18,124 bases of DNA, from NCBI GenBank assembly GCA_036510575.1, contig DATCDR010000011.1:1-18124 (forward strand). Direction: 5' to 3'. Position 1 is the stretch's first letter. Every line of letters begins with the position of its first letter. The position numbers and the translations under genes were made by a program. Below are positions 7,853 through 16,035 of the stretch, one piece after another. Below the pieces are notes generated by a model, which ran no database searches, was not told the origin of the DNA, and was given only the letters and a program-made list of their open reading frames with translations. The stretch is from DATCDR01 sp036510575. Lineage in GTDB: Bacteria; Actinomycetota; Acidimicrobiia; Acidimicrobiales; Bog-793.

Positions 7853-8878
7853 CTAGGACTCGTGCTCGCCCCGAAGAATCGACGCGCCTTCGACCATCGC
7901 CACGAGCTTTTCGTACGCGACCGATCTGGGTAGATACTTCATACCGCAGTCGGGAGCGACCACGAGCCGATCGGCAGGAACGAACGGCAACGCCCTCCGA
8001 ATTCGGTCAGCGACCACCGACGGCGTCTCGACTTCTTCGGTCGAGAGATCGAGCACACCGAGCACGATCGACTTTCGATCGAGCTCGGTGAGGACCGAAC
8101 AGTCGAGGCTCGACTGCGCGGTCTCGATCGAGAGACCGCCGACGAGTGCGTTCGCGAGCTCGGGTAAGAACGAGTAGCCGCTCGGGCGTTCGTGGATGAT
8201 TGCCGCGTAGCCGAAGCAGAGGTGCACGACCGTGGCTCCGTCTACGCCCTCGAGGGCAGCGTTCAACGCCTCGACGCCGAAGTCGCGAGCCTTCTCCGGT
8301 CGGGCCTGCAGGTACGGCTCGTCGATCTGGACGACGTCGGCGCCCGCTGCGAAGAGATCCTTGATCTCCTCGTTCACTGCTCTGGCATACGCCATCGCGG
8401 CAGCGCGCTCGTCTGGATAGAAGTCGTTCTGAGCCTGCTGGGTCATCGTGAACGGGCCGGGGATGGTCATCTTCACCGGCTTGTCCGTCTGTGATCGGAG
8501 AAACGCGAGATCGCCGAGGAGCACGGGCGTGACCCGCCGGATCTCACCAGCGATCCGCGGCACCGGGTTCGGGTGACCGCTCCGGTCTAGTGCCGTCCCC
8601 GGTGTGTCAATGTCGATGCCCTCGAGCGCTGTGGCGAAGTGGTTCGAGTAACTCTCGCGGCGCTCTTCGCCGTCGGTGATGATGTCAAGGCCCGCCCGGA
8701 CCTGGTCGGCGATGGCAATCGCCGTCGCGTCGTCTTGTGCTTCGGCGAGGAACGGTGCCTCGACGCGCCACAGCTCTCTTGCCCGCACGCGGGGTGGAAA
8801 TCGGCTGGCGAGCTTGCTCCGGTCGATCAGCCACTCGGGCTGCGCGTAACTACCGACCAATGACGTCGGAAACAACAT
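7853..8878 (-). CDS. Short cobalamin-independent methionine synthase (MetE C-terminal domain) family methyltransferase
   Basis: 341 residues from ATG 8878, chosen over the adjacent GTG 8881 because AGGGGG then has 5-nt spacing. It covers only the catalytic TIM-barrel half of MetE (full MetE is about 750 residues). The zinc-site pattern is complete: H219-x-C221 (HLCFGY), E252 (IETAQSS) and C311 (PDCGMKY). D186 in QIDEPY matches the conserved D-E-P of the family. The N-terminus (TSLVGSY) is typical of stand-alone members. These activate a thiol on zinc and accept a methyl or related group. Described relatives include core-MetE proteins that make methionine from a corrinoid-bound methyl and epoxyalkane:coenzyme M transferases. 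The missing folate-binding half makes direct methyl-THF use unlikely. The neighbouring folate genes fit methionine synthesis, but the substrate is not proven. The gap from mdh is 49 nt, so cotranscription is likely. Confidence 0.85.
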   Translation of the reverse strand: MLFPTSLVGSYAQPEWLIDRSKLASRFPPRVRARELWRVEAPFLAEAQDDATAIAIADQVRAGLDIITDGEERRESYSNHFATALEGIDIDTPGTALDRSGHPNPVPRIAGEIRRVTPVLLGDLAFLRSQTDKPVKMTIPGPFTMTQQAQNDFYPDERAAAMAYARAVNEEIKDLFAAGADVVQIDEPYLQARPEKARDFGVEALNAALEGVDGATVVHLCFGYAAIIHERPSGYSFLPELANALVGGLSIETAQSSLDCSVLTELDRKSIVLGVLDLSTEEVETPSVVADRIRRALPFVPADRLVVAPDCGMKYLPRSVAYEKLVAMVEGASILRGEHES

Positions 8879-8927
8879 CACGTCCCCCTAGACGATGCCG
8901 GAGGATCCGGCATCAGATGCGCGAACC

Positions 8928-9926
8928 TCAGCCGAGTAGCTCGGCGACGTCCGCCTTCTCAGCGAGCAGCTCATCGGTCGTGATCTTGATCCTGCCTTCG
9001 GCGAAGTCGTCATGCGCCAGCCCCTCGACGATCTCGACCGTGCTCCCGTTCGAGCGGACCGGGAATCCGAACTGCAAGCCCTCTGGGATGCCGTACTCAC
9101 CGTGGGACGTCACCGCGAGCGACGTCCAATCACCCGCAGGCGTCGGGAAGATCACGCTTCTAAACGAGTCGATCGCCGCGTTCGCCGCGGATGCCGCAGA
9201 CGACAAACCACGGGCATCGATGATCGCCGCTCCGCGCTTTTGCACCGTCTCGATGAAGGTTCCTTGTAGCCACGCCTCGTCGTCGATGACCTCGGCGGCT
9301 GGACGGCCCGAGATTTGCGCGTGCGAAAAATCAGGGAACTGCGTCGAGGAGTGGTTGCCCCAGATGGCGAGGTTCGACACATCGGTCACCGGCACCCCTG
9401 CCTTCTTCGCGAGCTGGGTCTTCGCGCGGTTCTCATCGAGACGCGTCATCGCGAACCAGCGGTCGTCCGGCACATCTTTCGCGTTCGTCCGAGCGATCAG
9501 GCAGTTCGTGTTGCACGGGTTTCCGACGACGAGGACGCGAACGCCAGCGTCAGCGTTCGCGGCGATCGCCTGACCTTGTGGCTTGAAGATGCCACCGTTC
9601 ATGCCGAGCAGGTCTTTTCGCTCCATGCCCGCCTTACGGGGGATGGACCCGACGAGGAGGGCGAGGTCGGTTCCGGAAAAGGCGACCGAGAGATCAGCTG
9701 TCGGCTCGATGTCAGCGAGCAAGGGGAACGCGCAGTCGTCGAGCTCCATGATCACGCCGACGAGCGCCTTCATCGCCGGCTCGATCTCGAGCAGGCGGAG
9801 CACTACCGGCTGGTCTGGCCCGAGCAGTGCGCCGGATGCGATCCGGAACAGCAACGAGTAGCCGATCTGGCCGGCAGCGCCGGTGACAGTGACCTGGACT
9901 GGGGTTTTGGGATCAAAGTTCGTCAT
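8928..9926 (-). CDS. mdh: Malate dehydrogenase (NAD-type, actinobacterial/cytosolic form)
   Basis: 332 residues from ATG 9926; GTG 9932, two codons upstream, is the alternative. The nucleotide-binding loop GAAGQIG (residues 16-22) and LLEIEPA point to NAD(H). Substrate and catalytic residues are present: R97 and R103 (PRKAGMER), D164 and R167 (RLDENR) and H192 (IWGNHSSTQFPD), the Asp-His relay of the LDH/MDH family. It interconverts malate and oxaloacetate in the TCA cycle. The length and the phrases MELDDCAFPLL and KRGAAIIDARG are typical of actinobacterial Mdh. There is no Shine-Dalgarno; TAGCCT lies 7 nt before the ATG with a partial -35, so the message may be leaderless. The MetE-like gene follows after 49 nt. 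Confidence 0.96.
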   Translation of the reverse strand: MTNFDPKTPVQVTVTGAAGQIGYSLLFRIASGALLGPDQPVVLRLLEIEPAMKALVGVIMELDDCAFPLLADIEPTADLSVAFSGTDLALLVGSIPRKAGMERKDLLGMNGGIFKPQGQAIAANADAGVRVLVVGNPCNTNCLIARTNAKDVPDDRWFAMTRLDENRAKTQLAKKAGVPVTDVSNLAIWGNHSSTQFPDFSHAQISGRPAAEVIDDEAWLQGTFIETVQKRGAAIIDARGLSSAASAANAAIDSFRSVIFPTPAGDWTSLAVTSHGEYGIPEGLQFGFPVRSNGSTVEIVEGLAHDDFAEGRIKITTDELLAEKADVAELLG

Positions 9927-9933
9927 CGCCACG

Positions 9934-9963
9934 AGGCTACCGCCGAAGAAGCTCGCTCGTCAG
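9934..9963 (-). promoter_or_regulatory. Candidate promoter giving a leaderless mdh transcript
   Basis: On the minus strand CTGACG (9958-9963), an 18-nt spacer, then TAGCCT (9934-9939). The ATG begins 7 nt after the -10 box, where transcription itself would start. This fits the lack of any ribosome site before mdh. Confidence 0.42.
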
Positions 9964-10026
9964 ATCGATGCGGGCCAGCTACCGGCGGTGGCGACACGGA
10001 GCAGTTCGAGGTGCGCTACCTGAAAC

Positions 10027-11025
10027 TCAGGCCCACTCCCCCGCGTTGATTACGACCTTCAAACGACCAGTAGCTGGACGAACAGCGAGGTTGAAGGCAC
10101 CTTGCACGTCGTCGAGTTTGAACTGGTCCGTGATGTACCCGGACGTGAGCTCGGGATGCTCCTTTAAGTAGTCGTCGGCAACGGCGAGCGCCCGCCTCCG
10201 GTTCCGGGTGGTCCCCGAGGTGAGCGTCGCGTCCTTTCGGAGGAACTGTTCCATCGGGAACGGGTAGATCGCGTCGTCCGGGATGCCGAAGTAGAAGATG
10301 TGGCCTTGCATGGCTAGCGCGTTCACCGCGTCTCGCATCGTCGAGACCTGATGACCGACCGTCTCGAAGATCACGTTCGGGCGCTCGGACTCATCGGTGA
10401 GCGAAGCAGACCAACGCGCCGACGTGTCATGGACGAAGTTGTCGATACCGAACACCTCCGTCACGTCACTGCGGTCGACGCGATCGACCGCAGTGATCAT
10501 GCGAGCGCCAGCGTTTTTAAGGACGTGACTGAACAAGACACCGATCGGACCCTGGCCGATGACCGCCGCGTGCGCGCCTGCGACACCAGGCACCCGCCGC
10601 GACGCAGCGATCACGCACGCCAGGGGCTGCAGCATCACCGCGACGTCAGGCGACAACCGCTGGTCATATTCGAACAGGCCCTCGCCGTCGGTCACGACGT
10701 ACTCCGAGAGCCCATTCGACAACGAGGCCCAGCCGACCACGACTGCGCCGGGCCGGACATCTGGATCCTCGGACGCGACCACCTCCGCCACGATCTCGTG
10801 CAGCGGTGATCCCACCGGGTGCGGCACCGGGCCGCTCTCTATGGTCTGTGAGGCGATGGTCGAGCCCTTGAAGTGCGGCAGGTCGCTTCCGCAGATGCCA
10901 CCGGTTATCAAGCGGACGAGAACCTGACCTGGTGCGAGCGATCTAGCGTCTGGTGCAGGTGCATCCACCTCGGCGAAATTCTCAGGTCCCACGAGCTGCC
11001 GGGCCCACATCGATCTCGTGCTCAT
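10027..11025 (-). CDS. Medium-chain (zinc-type) alcohol/polyol dehydrogenase family protein
   Basis: 332 residues from ATG 11025, with AGGGGG 8 nt upstream (the GTG at 11031 is too close to it). The N-terminal catalytic domain has C45 (GGICGSD) and H76-E77 (GSPLHEIV), ligands of the catalytic zinc in MDR enzymes. The Rossmann domain carries G157-Q-G-P-I-G162, with D181 after the second strand suggesting NAD(H). Two things are odd. The four-cysteine structural-zinc lobe is absent: the stretch after H76-E77 is short and cysteine-free. The usual E-P-L motif reads Q133-P-L. It is therefore a divergent member near the threonine/sorbitol dehydrogenase branch; the substrate cannot be named. Its upstream neighbour is a hydroxyacyl-CoA or carnitine dehydrogenase-like gene (159-nt gap), so both may act on hydroxy-acid or polyol catabolites, which is inference. 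Confidence 0.85.
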   Translation of the reverse strand: MSTRSMWARQLVGPENFAEVDAPAPDARSLAPGQVLVRLITGGICGSDLPHFKGSTIASQTIESGPVPHPVGSPLHEIVAEVVASEDPDVRPGAVVVGWASLSNGLSEYVVTDGEGLFEYDQRLSPDVAVMLQPLACVIAASRRVPGVAGAHAAVIGQGPIGVLFSHVLKNAGARMITAVDRVDRSDVTEVFGIDNFVHDTSARWSASLTDESERPNVIFETVGHQVSTMRDAVNALAMQGHIFYFGIPDDAIYPFPMEQFLRKDATLTSGTTRNRRRALAVADDYLKEHPELTSGYITDQFKLDDVQGAFNLAVRPATGRLKVVINAGEWA

Positions 11026-11167
11026 TTCCACATCCCCCTCGCGCCAAATACCACGACTTCCCCTGGCACCATCATGGCGCGTCGCAGCAGCCAGGCGCGA
11101 CGAAGTGGTCGGGCGGGGGCTCCCGTTCTCCTCAAGATCCCGCTCAGCGTCGGCCTGGGGGCCGGAG

Positions 11168-11184
11168 CGACCACCGGATGGTCG
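11168..11184 (-). terminator. Hairpin directly after the stop of the hydroxyacyl-CoA dehydrogenase-like gene
   Basis: CGACCA (11168-11173) and TGGTCG (11179-11184) form a perfect 6-bp stem with a 5-nt loop, starting at the base after the TAA. No T-run follows. It may mark a 3' end; the rest of the 159-nt gap to the next gene shows nothing else of note. Confidence 0.3.
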
Positions 11185-12120
11185 TTAGGGACGACGCTTT
11201 CGAAGCTCCAACAGATCTGCCAGAAAAGCGTCACGTCGAGCGACGAGCTCGCCAACCGAGCGGCCGGCCGCCTCTTCGGTGACCCCGCGAACAACTGCGG
11301 CTGCCGACTCCTCGGTGATGAGGTCCTCGCTCAGGTCTGCGAACCAGATGTTGTTCGCCTCGCTCAGGTGATCCATGAAGTGCTCGATGCCCCCTTCTCC
11401 ACCTGCGAGGTGGAAGGTGAGCAGCGGTCCCATCAGCGCCCATCTGAGTCCCGGGCCGTAGGCGACGGCGGCGTCAACGTCGGCGGCGCTCGCCACACCG
11501 CTAGCGACGAGATGGATCGCCTCACGAAAGACCGCCGCCTGCAGGCGGTTCGCGACGTGCGCGATCACCTCGGTGCGGATATGGATCGGAAACTTACCGA
11601 TCGAGCGATAGAACTCCATCGCCCGATCGACCGTCGCAGCACTTGTCTGCTCTCCCCCGACGACTTCGACGAGCGGCATCAGATGTGGAGGATTGAACGG
11701 ATGACCGGTGACACAGCGCTCCGGGCTCACACATCGGCTCTGGATACGCGTCATCAACAGGCCAGAGGTACTGGACGCGAGGATCACCTCTGGTGCAGTG
11801 AGGCCGTCGAGCTTGGCGAACAGCTCGATCTTTAGATCTTCCCGCTCGGGAGAGGACTCCTGGACGAACTCCGCGCCGTCTAGTGCTACTGCCAGATCAT
11901 CGGAGAATGACAGACGGCTCGGATCGGCGCCCTCCGCGAGGCCGAGTTGCTCGAGAACCGGCCACGCCTGCTCGACCATCCGGTGCAGCAGGGCCTCAGC
12001 CCCTGGGCCTGGATCAGTCGCGGAGACTTCGATACCGCGCGACAAGAAGTAGGCGGCCCAACTCGCGCCGACCGTGCCGCATCCAACCACCGCGATCCTC
12101 GACGGAATCGATTCGCTCAC
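11185..12120 (-). CDS. 3-hydroxyacyl-CoA dehydrogenase family protein, L-carnitine dehydrogenase-like
   Basis: 311 residues from GTG 12120, with GGGAG 6 nt upstream. The N-terminal Rossmann motif is G13-C-G-T-V-G18, with D36 (ATDPG) for NAD. The catalytic pair of the family is H140 (TGHPFNPP) and E152 (PLVEVVGG), 12 residues apart as in 3-hydroxyacyl-CoA dehydrogenase, with S117 and N191 (HVANRLQAA) also conserved. The C-terminal stretch with GPGLRWALMGP and FHLAGGEGG resembles single-domain members such as L-carnitine 3-dehydrogenase and L-gulonate 3-dehydrogenase (lambda-crystallin type) more than the fatty-acid enzyme. It therefore probably oxidises a free 3-hydroxy acid rather than a CoA ester, but no carnitine-pathway partner gene lies in the window. 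The gap from icd is 72 nt; TATCGT at 12153-12158 might be a -10 box of its own. Confidence 0.86.
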   Translation of the reverse strand: MSESIPSRIAVVGCGTVGASWAAYFLSRGIEVSATDPGPGAEALLHRMVEQAWPVLEQLGLAEGADPSRLSFSDDLAVALDGAEFVQESSPEREDLKIELFAKLDGLTAPEVILASSTSGLLMTRIQSRCVSPERCVTGHPFNPPHLMPLVEVVGGEQTSAATVDRAMEFYRSIGKFPIHIRTEVIAHVANRLQAAVFREAIHLVASGVASAADVDAAVAYGPGLRWALMGPLLTFHLAGGEGGIEHFMDHLSEANNIWFADLSEDLITEESAAAVVRGVTEEAAGRSVGELVARRDAFLADLLELRKRRP

Positions 12121-12192
12121 AGATCTCTCCCCTCCTCGATGTACCCCGAGAGACGATACGACCAGTCACCAGGACCGATCGACGAGCAGCAT

Positions 12193-13416
12193 TTACAGCG
12201 CGGCGACCTTGGCCTGTAGGCGTTGGTCGAGTGCGGCAAGAAACGCCTCGGTCGTCATAAAGGGCGCGTCGGCTCCGATCAGCAGCGCGAGATCCCTTGT
12301 CATCTCACCCGCCTCGACAGCATCGATGCAGACCGCTTCGAGTGCCGCAGCGAACGCGACGACATCGGGGGTGGCATCGAACTTGCCGCGGTAGGCGAGC
12401 CCGCGGCTCCAGGCGAAGATCGAAGCGATCGGGTTCGTGGATGTCGGGTTGCCCTTTTGATGCTCGCGAAAGTGTCGCGTTACCGTGCCGTGTGCGGCCT
12501 CGGCCTCGACGGTCTTGCCGTCTGGCGTCATCAACACCGACGTCATCAGACCGAGCGAGCCATACCCTTGCGCGACGGTGTCGGACTGGACGTCGCCGTC
12601 GTAGGCCTTACAGGCCCACACGTAGCCGCCCTCCCACTTGAGCGAGGCGGCGACCATGTCGTCGATCAGGCGATGCTGATAGGTGAGGCCCGCCTCGGCG
12701 AAGGCGTCGCTGAACTCGGCTTCGAAGATCTCGTCGAAGATCTCCTTGAAGCGTCCGTCGTAGGCCTTCAAGATCGTGTTCTTCGTCGTGAAGTAGAGCG
12801 GATACCCACGGTCGAGCGCGTAGCGCATCGAGGCGCGTGCGAAATCACGGATCGACTCGTCGTAGTTGAACATGCCGAGCGCCACCCCACCAGCGGCAGG
12901 AAATGTCGCGATCTCATAGACCGTCGGCTCCGAGCCGTCATCTGGGACGTAGCTCATCGTGACCTTGCCTGGTCCAGGCACCGTGAAATCGGTCGCGCTG
13001 TACTGATCTCCGAAGGCATGCCGCCCGATGACGATCGGCTTGGTCCAGGTCGGCACGAGGCGGGGAATATTCGAGATCAGGATCGGCTCGCGGAAGATCA
13101 CGCCGCCGAGAAAGCTGCGGATCGTGCCGTTCGGGCTCCGCCACATCTTCTTCAGCCCGAACTCAGCGACACGGGCCTGATCGGGGGTGATCGTCGCGCA
13201 TTTGATCGCCACGCCGTAGCGCTTCGTGGCCTCGGCGGAGTCGTGGGAAACCTGGTCATTGGTCTCGTCTCGAAACTCGAGCCCGAGATCGAAGTACTTG
13301 AGGTCGATGTCGAGGTAGGGAACGATGAGCCGCTCTTTGATAATCCGCCAGACCACCCGGGCCATCTCATCGCCGTCCATCTCGACGACCGGCGTCACGA
13401 CCTTGATCTTGGCCAT
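12193..13416 (-). CDS. icd: NADP-dependent isocitrate dehydrogenase, homodimeric eukaryotic-like type
   Basis: 407 residues from ATG 13416, with AAGGGG 6 nt upstream. It belongs to the subfamily of human IDH1/IDH2, not the E. coli type. The active-site residues fall at the same numbers as in human IDH1: S94, N96, R100, R109 and R132 for isocitrate, Y139 and K212 for catalysis, D252, D275 and D279 for the metal, and R314-H315 in HGTVTRH for the 2'-phosphate of NADP. It makes 2-oxoglutarate, CO2 and NADPH in the TCA cycle. folD lies upstream, but a 113-nt gap with an 11-bp hairpin suggests icd has its own promoter; I could not place one convincingly. Nothing in the sequence suggests an AceK-type phosphorylation partner. 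Confidence 0.97.
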   Translation of the reverse strand: MAKIKVVTPVVEMDGDEMARVVWRIIKERLIVPYLDIDLKYFDLGLEFRDETNDQVSHDSAEATKRYGVAIKCATITPDQARVAEFGLKKMWRSPNGTIRSFLGGVIFREPILISNIPRLVPTWTKPIVIGRHAFGDQYSATDFTVPGPGKVTMSYVPDDGSEPTVYEIATFPAAGGVALGMFNYDESIRDFARASMRYALDRGYPLYFTTKNTILKAYDGRFKEIFDEIFEAEFSDAFAEAGLTYQHRLIDDMVAASLKWEGGYVWACKAYDGDVQSDTVAQGYGSLGLMTSVLMTPDGKTVEAEAAHGTVTRHFREHQKGNPTSTNPIASIFAWSRGLAYRGKFDATPDVVAFAAALEAVCIDAVEAGEMTRDLALLIGADAPFMTTEAFLAALDQRLQAKVAAL

Positions 13417-13469
13417 CTGCGACCCCTTCGGAATCGTTGGCGCTTAGTCACCCGCGACACCTCGCCATC

Positions 13470-13494
13470 GCGCGAGCCTGCAACAGGCTCGCGC
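13470..13494 (-). terminator. Strong 11-bp hairpin between folD and icd
   Basis: GCGCGAGCCTG (13470-13480) and CAGGCTCGCGC (13484-13494) pair perfectly with a 3-nt loop. It begins about 35 nt after the folD stop in the direction of transcription and is by far the strongest stem seen in the gaps. No T-run follows on either strand. Hairpin-only terminators have been proposed in high-GC actinobacteria, so this probably ends the folD transcript. A role as a binding site cannot be excluded. Confidence 0.55.
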
Positions 13495-13529
13495 CGAGTT
13501 GCCGCGTCGGCGAACTACCAGCTCGCGCC

Positions 13530-14393
13530 CTATTTGGCGGCCCGGCGCTTAGCGGCGAGCATCGCGTTTCGGATCAACATCGCCCGCGTCATCGGGCCCA
13601 CCCCACCTATCCTCGGCGTCAAGAAGCCGGCTACCTCGCCCACTCCCTCTTGATCGACATCGGAGAGGATCTTTCGCCCGTCCCACGAGACGCCGGCGCC
13701 GACGACTGCTGCACCTGGCTTGACCATGTCGGCGGTGAGCAGGTGCGCGGACCCCGCCGCGGCGACGATGACGTCGGCCTGCAAGGTGTAGTGGGCGAGG
13801 TTCTTGACGCCGGTATGCACCACGGTCACGGCGGCGTTGCAGTGCGGGCGTTTCAGCGCGAGCAGCAGCGCGAGCGGACGACCGATCGTCAGGCCGCGGC
13901 CGATGATCACGACATTTCTTCCCTCGACTTCGACCTCGTACTCGATGAGGAGCTCGACGATGCCGGCGGGCGTACACGGGAGCGGGCCGGGCGCACCCAT
14001 GACGAGTCGGCCGAGGTTGACCGGATGGAGACCGTCCACGTCCTTGTTCGGATCGACAGCTAGCAGCGTCTGCTCCTCGTTTAGGTGCTTCGGGAGCGGC
14101 AGCTGGATGAGGTACGCGTCGACCTCGGGGTTCTCGTTGAACGAGCGCACCGTGGCGAACAGGTCCTCCTGGGAGACGTCGGCAGGCAGGTGCTCGTGCA
14201 CCGAGTTCATGCCCACCTCGGTGCAGTCCTCGTGCTTCATCGCGACGTAGCGGGCCGATGGCGCGTCGTCGCCGACAAGGATTGTTCCAAGGCCTGGAAT
14301 AACGCCGATCTTCGCGAGCTCGGCGACCTCGAGTGCAACCTCGGAACGGACCTTTTGGGCGAGTGCTTCGCCATCAAGGACGATCGCAGCCAT
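13530..14393 (-). CDS. folD: Bifunctional methylene-THF dehydrogenase / methenyl-THF cyclohydrolase
   Basis: 287 residues from ATG 14393, with GAGGAG 5 nt upstream. The catalytic residues of FolD are present: Y49 and K53 (SARYVAMK), Q97 (LIQLPLP) and D120 (NKDVDGLHPVN), within one position of the E. coli numbering. The C-terminal NADP-binding Rossmann domain has the phrase IGRGLTIGRPLA and ends with the family signature GVGPMT. It interconverts 5,10-methylene-, methenyl- and 10-formyl-THF, supplying the formyl donor used by PurN and PurH encoded just upstream. The gap after purH is 109 nt and contains a small hairpin in the folD leader. It could be cotranscribed with purNH or have its own start. 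Confidence 0.97.
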   Translation of the reverse strand: MAAIVLDGEALAQKVRSEVALEVAELAKIGVIPGLGTILVGDDAPSARYVAMKHEDCTEVGMNSVHEHLPADVSQEDLFATVRSFNENPEVDAYLIQLPLPKHLNEEQTLLAVDPNKDVDGLHPVNLGRLVMGAPGPLPCTPAGIVELLIEYEVEVEGRNVVIIGRGLTIGRPLALLLALKRPHCNAAVTVVHTGVKNLAHYTLQADVIVAAAGSAHLLTADMVKPGAAVVGAGVSWDGRKILSDVDQEGVGEVAGFLTPRIGGVGPMTRAMLIRNAMLAAKRRAAK

Positions 14394-14430
14394 GAACTCT
14401 CCTCTCAGCGGTGTCGATGTCGACGGGGGT

Positions 14431-14449
14431 GGGTCCTCGCTTCGGACCC
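14431..14449 (-). other. Small hairpin in the folD leader
   Basis: GGGTCC (14431-14436) and GGACCC (14444-14449) form a perfect 6-bp stem with a 7-nt loop, about 37 nt before the folD ATG and 53 nt after the purH stop. No T-run. It could be a weak terminator for purH or a leader structure. I compared the gap by eye with the ZTP riboswitch core (a GUGACUGGCG-like element) and did not find it. Confidence 0.28.
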
Positions 14450-14502
14450 CGGGGCAGCGTAGTCCGTAGCCGAAAGGGGCTTGAGGGGGCGCGTTGCGAG
14501 CC

Positions 14503-16035
14503 CTAGTGGCGGAAGTGTCGCTCTCCGGTCATCAACATCACGATGCCGCGCTCGTTCGCCGCCTCGATCACCTTGTCGTCGTTTAGCGATCCACCTGGCT
14601 GGACCACGACCGAGACCCCCGAATCCGCACAGGCGTCAAGCCCGTCACGGAACGGGAAGAACGCATCGCTCGCCGCGGCACCGAGCGTCGCTCTGCCGTC
14701 TGCCTTTCGAAGCGCGAGTCCGGCCGCATCGACGCGGTTCTGCTGGCCACAGCCGACGCCGACGATCTGGCCGGACTTCGCGAGCACGATCGCGTTCGAC
14801 GTCGTTCGCGCACAGACCCGCCAGGCGAGTTCAGCGTCGGCCAACTCCTCGGCGGTCGGCTGGCGCTCGGTTGCAACCGTCCAGGTCGAGGGTGGGGACT
14901 TGAAGGTATCTCGCTCCTGGACGAGGAAGCCGCCAGAGATCTGGCGGAACGTGATCTTGTCCGGAATCGGCACGGGGGCGACCAGCGCTCGCATGTTCTT
15001 CCGCTTGGCACCAAAGAGCGCTATCGCGTCGTCGTCGATGGAGGGAGCGATCAACACGTCCGCAAGTGGATGCCCGACGACGGCCTGGGCGAGCGCGAGA
15101 TCGACGTTGCCCGAGAACGCCACGATCCCGCCGAAGGCCGACATCGGGTCGGCATCGAAGGCACGCTCGTAAGAGGCCGAGAGGGTCGCGTCGATGGCGG
15201 CACCACACGGGTTCGCATGCTTGACGATGACCGTCGCGGCATCCGCGCCGCCGAGTGCGAGCAGCTCATGTACGAGCAGCCACGCGGCCTCGGCATCGAA
15301 GAGATTGAGATAGGAGAGCTCCCGCCCGCCGTGTTGCACCATGTGGTCCCAAAAACCGCTGGTGTCGCCGACGCGGCGGTAGCGGGCGCCTACCTGGTGC
15401 GGGTTCTCCCCGTAGCGGAGCTCGGCTGCGCGCTCGAGGTTGATGGCGATCGTCGCGGGCAGTCCGTCGCTGCTGTCTTCTGTGGCGTCGACGTGGTCGA
15501 ACCACTCGACAATCGCCGCGTCGTAGGCGGCGGTGTGCGCGAAGGCGGCACGGGCAAGACGCCGACGCGTCTCTGAGGAGATCGCACCAGACTGCTGAAG
15601 CTCGCCGAGCACCACTGCGTAGTCCGCGGGATCAGTGACCACCGCCACGCTGTCGTGGTTCTTCGCGGCTGCACGCACCATCGTCGGCCCGCCTACGTCG
15701 ATCAGTTCGATCGAGGGATCCGATGAGAACGGGTAGAGGTTGCAGACGACGAGATCGATGGTCTCGATGCCGTGTCGGGCGATGTCAGCGAGGTGCTCGG
15801 GCTTGGAGCGATCGGCGAGGATCCCACCGTGGATCGCCGGATGCAGCGTCTTCACGCGGCCGTCGAGCATCTCAGGTGAGCCGGTGACCTCCGCGACCTC
15901 GCGATGCTCGATGCCCGCATCCGCGAGCGCCCGCGAGGTACCCCCAGAGGAGATGATCTCGATGTCGAGGGCGACGAGGCCCTTGGCCAGTTCGATGACG
16001 CCGGTCTTGTCGTAGACCGAGAGCAGTGCCCTCAC
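14503..16035 (-). CDS. purH: Bifunctional AICAR transformylase / IMP cyclohydrolase
   Basis: 510 residues from GTG 16035, which overlaps the purN stop by 4 nt (GTGA). GGAGG lies 9 nt upstream, inside a small self-complementary element (GGGAGGCTCCC). The N-terminal part (about 1-190) is the IMP cyclohydrolase (MGS-like) domain, with SGGTSRALADAG and DGRVKTLHPAIHGG. The C-terminal part (about 195-510) is the AICAR transformylase, with RYGENPHQ (207-214), the catalytic K272-H273 in VKHANPCGAA, and FDADPMSAFGG. It performs the last two steps of IMP synthesis using 10-formyl-THF, which links it to FolD downstream. The length is normal for the family and no motif is missing. Confidence 0.97.
   Translation of the reverse strand: MRALLSVYDKTGVIELAKGLVALDIEIISSGGTSRALADAGIEHREVAEVTGSPEMLDGRVKTLHPAIHGGILADRSKPEHLADIARHGIETIDLVVCNLYPFSSDPSIELIDVGGPTMVRAAAKNHDSVAVVTDPADYAVVLGELQQSGAISSETRRRLARAAFAHTAAYDAAIVEWFDHVDATEDSSDGLPATIAINLERAAELRYGENPHQVGARYRRVGDTSGFWDHMVQHGGRELSYLNLFDAEAAWLLVHELLALGGADAATVIVKHANPCGAAIDATLSASYERAFDADPMSAFGGIVAFSGNVDLALAQAVVGHPLADVLIAPSIDDDAIALFGAKRKNMRALVAPVPIPDKITFRQISGGFLVQERDTFKSPPSTWTVATERQPTAEELADAELAWRVCARTTSNAIVLAKSGQIVGVGCGQQNRVDAAGLALRKADGRATLGAAASDAFFPFRDGLDACADSGVSVVVQPGGSLNDDKVIEAANERGIVMLMTGERHFRH

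Noticed and set aside
7775..7930. Small plus-strand frame beginning ATG-CCT-CTA in the gap before the MetE-like gene
   Set aside because: It runs antisense into the MetE-like gene and lacks a ribosome site.
11022..11294. 90-codon minus-strand frame between the two dehydrogenase genes
   Set aside because: It overlaps the end of the hydroxyacyl-CoA dehydrogenase-like gene in another frame and runs into the next gene start; basic, Pro-rich, with no ribosome site.
12223..13653. 476-codon open frame on the plus strand opposite icd and the folD end
   Set aside because: Antisense shadow of a well-recognised gene with strong third-position GC bias; the translation is Arg/Asp/Val-rich without family motifs.
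14394..14502. ZTP or THF riboswitch before folD
   Set aside because: The gene context (folD, purH, glyA) invites it, but I could not find the conserved core in this gap or in the folD-icd and glyA-purN gaps. A covariance-model search would settle it.
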